Part shown: one piece after another, positions 6,378 to 9,626 of the stretch | Position numbering within the stretch: the first letter of the stretch is position 1 | Layout: every line of letters starts with the position of its first letter | Assembly (NCBI GenBank): GCA_023460715.1 | Contig: JAEWPH010000285.1 | Location: forward strand, 1-9,626 | Source of the DNA: Pseudomonadota bacterium | Lineage (GTDB): Bacteria; Pseudomonadota; Gammaproteobacteria; Burkholderiales; Burkholderiaceae_C | DNA length: 9,626 nt | Reading direction: 5' to 3' | The notes under the pieces: generated by a model | Database searches by the model: none | Told to the model about the DNA's origin: nothing | Seen by the model: only the letters and a program-made list of their open reading frames with translations | Translations under genes and position numbers: made by a program

Positions 6378-7931
6378 TCAGCCAGCCGGCGCCTGGTACA
6401 GATCGCGCAGTTCGCGCTTGAGGATCTTGCCGATGGCGCTGCGCGGCAGTTCATCCACGAAGCGCAGGTCGGCCAGCCGCTGGGTCTTTCCGACACGCTG
6501 GTTGAACCAGGCCATGACCTCGCTCGCGGAGGCGGCCGGCGCCGCGCGCGGCACGACGAAGGCCACCGGCGTTTCGCCCCACTGCTCGGACGGCACGCCC
6601 ACCACGGCCACATCGTCGACTGCCGGGTGGGCGCGCAGCTGCGCCTCCAGATCGCTGGGGTAGATGTTGAAGCCGCCGCTGATGACCATGTCCTTGCGGC
6701 GGTCGATGAGCGTGAGGAATCCGTCCGCGTCGAAGCGGCCCACATCGCCCGTGCGGATGAAGCGCTTGCCCGTGGGGTCGAACCACTCCGCCTCGCGCGT
6801 CTTCTCGGGCTGGCCGTGGTAGCCGGTCATCATGCCGGCCGAATGGCCGACCACTTCGCCAGCCTCGCCCGCGGGCACCTCGCGGCCCGCCTCGTCGATC
6901 AGGCGGATGTCATGGCCGGTCGCCGGCTGGCCCACGGTGTGCAGCTTGTCGGGATGCCGATGCGCCTCCAGGATGCAGGTGCCGCCGCCCTCGGTCATGC
7001 CGTAGAACTCGATCAGCGCGCCTGGCCAGCGGGCCAGCACATCGGCCTTGAGCGCGGCACGGAACGGCGCGCTGGTGCAGAACTTGTACTGGAAGGCGGA
7101 CAGGTCGTGCGCACCGAACTCCGGCAGCGCCATGATGCGCTGGTACTGCACGGGCACGAGCATGGTGTGCGTGGTGCGGAGCTGCGCCGCCCGCTGCAGG
7201 TAGCGGGCCGCGTCGAACTTGGCCATCAGGTGCACGCAGCCGCCGAACGCCAGCGTGGGAAAGAACACCACCAAGGTGGTGTTGGAGTACAGCGGCGTGG
7301 CCAGCAGCGTGCGGCTGTCCGGCCCATAGGCGTACATGCCGCCACGGCAGACGTGGGCCCAGCGCATGCCGTGGGACTGGACGATGCCCTTGGGCGTGCC
7401 CGTCGTGCCGGACGAGTAGATGATGTTGAAGGCCGCCTGCGGCTGCACGTCCACGGCCTGCAGCGGCGCGCCCTCGCCTGCTGCCAGCCAGTCGGCGAAG
7501 GGCTGACCGGGCGCGATGCCGTCCAGCGAGATGCGGGGCAAAGCGTCGCCCGCAGCGTCCTCCCCTTGCGGCGCTGCCGCATCCACGAACAGGCAGCGGG
7601 CCTGCGCGTCGCGCAACATGGAGGCCAGGCTGTCGGGCGTGGACGAGGGCGCCAGCGGCGCCACCACCACGCCGGCGCGCAGCGCGCCCAGGAACAGCGC
7701 CGCGTAGCGCACCGAGTTCAGCGCACAGATGGCGATCGCCTCGCCCGGGCGGATGCCCCGCTGCTGCAGGTTCGCGGCGATGCGGTCCATGAGCGCGTCG
7801 AGCTGCGCATAGTCCAGCGTCTGCTGGTCGTCGCGCAGCGCCAGGGCCTGCGGGCGCTGGCTTGCATGCAGCCGTATCAGATCGGCCAGCGGGCGGAAAG
7901 GGGCGCCCGGCGCGGGGAGGAGATCGGACAT
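6378..7931 (-). CDS. AMP-dependent acyl-CoA synthetase/ligase (class I adenylate-forming)
   Basis: This enzyme activates a carboxylic acid with ATP and then transfers it to coenzyme A. It has 517 residues from ATG 7931, usual for the family. That start has GGGAG (7943-7939) seven bases upstream, and the upstream in-frame TTG at 7958 is less likely. Motifs in order: P-loop YSSGTTGTPKG (172-182); acid-binding region; YGMTEGGG (310-317) for adenine and Mg-ATP; RTGDVGRFDADG (393-404) with the ribose-contacting Asp396; hinge RRKDMVISGGFNIYP (411-425); and C-terminal catalytic Lys502 in SAIGKILKRELRD. All core residues are present, so it should be active. Acid specificity (fatty, aromatic or short hydroxy acid) cannot be told from sequence alone. 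It lies 46 bases after binding protein 2 and 36 before the aldolase-family gene, which supports a shared catabolic route. Confidence 0.94.
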   Translation of the reverse strand: MSDLLPAPGAPFRPLADLIRLHASQRPQALALRDDQQTLDYAQLDALMDRIAANLQQRGIRPGEAIAICALNSVRYAALFLGALRAGVVVAPLAPSSTPDSLASMLRDAQARCLFVDAAAPQGEDAAGDALPRISLDGIAPGQPFADWLAAGEGAPLQAVDVQPQAAFNIIYSSGTTGTPKGIVQSHGMRWAHVCRGGMYAYGPDSRTLLATPLYSNTTLVVFFPTLAFGGCVHLMAKFDAARYLQRAAQLRTTHTMLVPVQYQRIMALPEFGAHDLSAFQYKFCTSAPFRAALKADVLARWPGALIEFYGMTEGGGTCILEAHRHPDKLHTVGQPATGHDIRLIDEAGREVPAGEAGEVVGHSAGMMTGYHGQPEKTREAEWFDPTGKRFIRTGDVGRFDADGFLTLIDRRKDMVISGGFNIYPSDLEAQLRAHPAVDDVAVVGVPSEQWGETPVAFVVPRAAPAASASEVMAWFNQRVGKTQRLADLRFVDELPRSAIGKILKRELRDLYQAPAG

Positions 7932-7977
7932 AAGGGCGCTCCCGGGAGGTGATGTCAAAAAACGTGCGGCTGGCGCA

Positions 7978-8958
7978 TCACTGTGCGCTCAGGCCCAGAC
8001 GGTCGATGAGCACCTTGTCCTTGGCATAGGCCTCCTTGGCCCACTGCAGGTAGTCCGGGCCCGAGCGGTACCACGCATCCTGGTTGAGCTGCTTGAGCAC
8101 CTCGGCATGGCGCGGGTCGTCCATGGCCTTCTTGAACGCATCGTGCAGCTTGGCGACGATGGCCGGGTCCATGCCCTTGGGGCCCACCAGGCCGTAGGGC
8201 GAGGTGGACACCACGCCGTAGCCCAGCTCCTTGGCCGTGGGCACGTCCGGCCAGCGCTGGGTGCGCTTCTCGCCGAAGGTCATCAGCAGGCGCATCTGGC
8301 CACCGTCCACATAGGTGTCCCAGCCCGAGGCATCGCTCTGCGCTCCCACATGGCCGCCCAGCAGGGCCTGCTGCAGATCGGCATTGCCTTTGAACGGCAC
8401 GTGGTTGAGGGTGACCTTGGCGTTGCCGGCCAGCTCCTCCATCAGCAGGTGCGGGGAGGAGCCGATGCCGGTCGAGCCGTATTCGACCTTGCCGGGGTTC
8501 TTGCGCGCCGCGGCGATGTACTCGTTGAAGCTCTTGTAGGGCGAGTCGGAGCGCACCGTGAAGCCGAAGGTGTAGCCCGAGACGCCGATGATGTAGGTGA
8601 AGTCGGTGAGCGGGTTCCACGCCGTCTTCTGCATGTGTGCCATGCGCAGCATGGACATGGGGAACTGCGTGATCGTGTAGCCGTCGGGCCGCGCCGTGCG
8701 CGCCATGATGCCGGGGCCCAGGGTGCCGCCGGCGCCGGGCTTGTTCTCCACGATGATGGGCTGGCCGAGCTGTTTGCTGGCCAGATCGGCCAGCGTGCGC
8801 ATGTGGCGGTCGGTCGAGCCGCCGGCCGGGAACGGCACCAGCAGCGTGATCGGTTTGGAAGGAAAGTCGCTGGCCGCTGCGGGGGCGGTGAAGCAGGCGC
8901 CCGCCAGGCTGGCGAGGGTCACCGCCAGCAGGCTGCGGCGGTTGCGAAGCATGGACAT
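7978..8958 (-). CDS. Bug/TctC-family periplasmic binding protein (copy 2)
   Basis: This is a second Bug-family solute receptor, 326 residues, and the first gene of the probable operon. The start at ATG 8958 has GGAGA (8971-8967) eight bases upstream. The N-terminus NRRSLLAVTLASLAG leads to an AAAS site near residue 29, so secretion is by Sec or a weak Tat signal. Cys22 lies in LAGAC, which misses the lipobox by one position, so I do not call it a lipoprotein. Family landmarks: KPITLLVPFPAGGSTDRHMR (35-54), PIIVENKPGAGGTLG (67-81), RPDGYTI (90-96), GSTGIGSSPHL (161-171), HVPFKGNADLQQALLGGHV (186-204) and WPDVPTAKELGYG (236-248). It is clearly diverged from copy 1 in the pocket segments (QSDASGW against FLDPPPN), so a different ligand is plausible. 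No TctA or TctB permease is encoded here. Confidence 0.93.
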   Translation of the reverse strand: MSMLRNRRSLLAVTLASLAGACFTAPAAASDFPSKPITLLVPFPAGGSTDRHMRTLADLASKQLGQPIIVENKPGAGGTLGPGIMARTARPDGYTITQFPMSMLRMAHMQKTAWNPLTDFTYIIGVSGYTFGFTVRSDSPYKSFNEYIAAARKNPGKVEYGSTGIGSSPHLLMEELAGNAKVTLNHVPFKGNADLQQALLGGHVGAQSDASGWDTYVDGGQMRLLMTFGEKRTQRWPDVPTAKELGYGVVSTSPYGLVGPKGMDPAIVAKLHDAFKKAMDDPRHAEVLKQLNQDAWYRSGPDYLQWAKEAYAKDKVLIDRLGLSAQ

Positions 8959-9027
8959 GCGTTGTGTCTCCGAAGGGAAAGGAAGAGGGCCGGCGCACGT
9001 GCTTCGCGTGCCGCTCTGGCCCGGGTG

Positions 9028-9058
9028 GACAGGCCCGCGCGTCTCGCCCGGGCCTGTC
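9028..9058 (-). terminator. Strong hairpin after etfA without U-tract (possible terminator)
   Basis: GACAGGCCCG (9028-9037) and CGGGCCTGTC (9049-9058) form a perfect 10-bp GC-rich stem with an 11-nt loop, beginning 12 bases after the etfA stop codon at 9071. The mRNA downstream of it has no run of U, so it may be a weak or U-less terminator, or an mRNA 3'-end stabiliser that lets some transcription pass into the following operon. I see no convincing -35/-10 promoter for the operon in the remaining 69 bases before 8958. Confidence 0.5.
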
Positions 9059-9070
9059 GTTCAAGAGAGG

Positions 9071-9626
9071 TCAGAGGCGCCCGGCCAACTCCGGCACGGC
9101 GGTAAAGAGATCGGCCTCCAGCCCGTAGTCGGCCACGCTGAAGATCGGCGCCTCTGGGTCCTTGTTGATCGCCACGATCACCTTGGAGTCCTTCATGCCC
9201 GCCAAGTGCTGGATGGCGCCCGAGATGCCGGCTGCGATGTACAGCTGCGGCGCCACGATCTTGCCCGTCTGGCCCACCTGCAGGTCGTTGGGGGCGTAGC
9301 CCGCATCCACCGCCGCGCGGCTGGCGCCGATGGCCGCGCCCAGCTTGTCGGCCAGCGGCGTGATCACTTCGTTGAACTTCTCGCTGCTGCCCAGCGCCCG
9401 GCCACCGGAGACGATGATCTTGGCGGCGGTCAGCTCGGGGCGGTCGCTCTTGGTGACTTCGCGGCCCACGAAGCTGCTCTTGCCGGAGTCGGCGGCGGCG
9501 TCGGCTTTCTCGACCGCAGCGGACCCACCGGTGGCGGCTGCGGCGTCGAAGCCGGTGGTGCGCACGGTGATGACCTTCACGCTGTCGCTGCTTTGCACGG
9601 TGGCGATGGCGTTGCCGGCGTAGATG
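9071..9626 (-). CDS. etfA: Electron transfer flavoprotein alpha subunit, C-terminal part (cut by window edge)
   Basis: This is the alpha subunit of the ETF heterodimer, which binds FAD and carries electrons from acyl-CoA and related dehydrogenases to ETF-ubiquinone oxidoreductase. About 184 residues are visible of the usual 310 or so. The frame is open to the right edge, starting within [20 protein letters not shown], so the GTG at 9598 is internal. The FAD domain shows [13 protein letters not shown], then [20 protein letters not shown] and the family signature running through [19 protein letters not shown], with [17 protein letters not shown] near the C-terminus. etfB is expected just upstream, outside the window. 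The next gene on the strand is binding protein 2, 112 bases away across a strong hairpin. Whether etfA belongs to the same transcript is open. Confidence 0.96.
   Translation of the reverse strand, partial: IYAGNAIATVQSSDSVKVITVRTTGFDAAAATGGSAAVEKADAAADSGKSSFVGREVTKSDRPELTAAKIIVSGGRALGSSEKFNEVITPLADKLGAAIGASRAAVDAGYAPNDLQVGQTGKIVAPQLYIAAGISGAIQHLAGMKDSKVIVAINKDPEAPIFSVADYGLEADLFTAVPELAGRL

Noticed and set aside
4383..7952. Very long open frame (about 1190 codons) on the plus strand, antisense to three enzyme genes
   Set aside because: High-GC coding DNA commonly leaves the opposite strand open. The translation is His/Arg/Gly/Ala-rich with no domain, while the minus-strand frames carry complete family motifs.
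7957..7980. Run of six T after a small stem downstream of binding protein 2 (minus strand), possible attenuator
   Set aside because: The stem is only 4 bp and overlaps the stop codon, which is too weak to call a terminator.
8890..8895. Cys22 of binding protein 2 as a lipoprotein attachment site
   Set aside because: LAGAC has the Leu one position too far from the Cys, and a normal AAA-S signal-peptidase I site follows.
8990..9015. GGCACG...-type sequence upstream of binding protein 2 resembling a sigma-54 promoter
   Set aside because: The GG to GC spacing is 8 instead of 10 bases and the TTGC element is missing.

Overview
The window is GC-rich, tightly packed bacterial chromosome. The GC content (roughly two thirds or more by eye), two tripartite-tricarboxylate-transporter type (Bug/TctC) binding proteins without a permease, a 4HB-type chemoreceptor and an AGC...GCGCTT-type palindromic intergenic repeat all suggest a betaproteobacterium of the order Burkholderiales, most likely family Comamonadaceae (Acidovorax-like). 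That placement is inferred from style, not from a database match. I see no RNA genes, insertion sequences, CRISPR arrays, phage genes or attachment sites.

Layout. Positions 1-1449 (+) hold the 3' part of a FAD-dependent dehydrogenase of the COG2509 type, cut by the left edge. It converges on a methyl-accepting chemotaxis protein (1663-3273, -). The gap between them carries a 102-bp nested palindrome (1491-1592) that looks like a bidirectional terminator and a dispersed repeat. The chemoreceptor is preceded by a good match to a sigma-28 (FliA) promoter (3357-3383, -), which would place it in the flagellar regulon.

The remainder reads on the minus strand. Five genes with gaps of 36-67 bases form a probable operon, in transcription order: tctC-like binding protein 2 (8958-7978), AMP-dependent acyl-CoA ligase (7931-6378), class II aldolase/adducin family protein (6341-5571), GhrA-like 2-hydroxyacid dehydrogenase (5510-4569) and tctC-like binding protein 1 with a twin-arginine signal (4501-3509). 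The operon ends at a clear intrinsic terminator (3416-3451). Upstream of it lies the C-terminal part of etfA (9071-9626, cut by the right edge), followed by a strong hairpin without a U-tract.

How the genes may work together. The set reads as a capture-and-catabolism module for an unidentified carboxylic acid. Periplasmic binding proteins would capture the acid, the ligase would activate it to a CoA thioester, and the aldolase-fold protein and NADPH-type dehydrogenase would act on a hydroxy- or keto-acid. No membrane permease, regulator or acyl-CoA dehydrogenase is present here, and I know of no characterised pathway with exactly this gene set. It is the most interesting content of the window. 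The intercistronic gaps flanking the dehydrogenase gene also hold inverted repeats, one of which covers a candidate ribosome-binding site and could tune expression within the operon.
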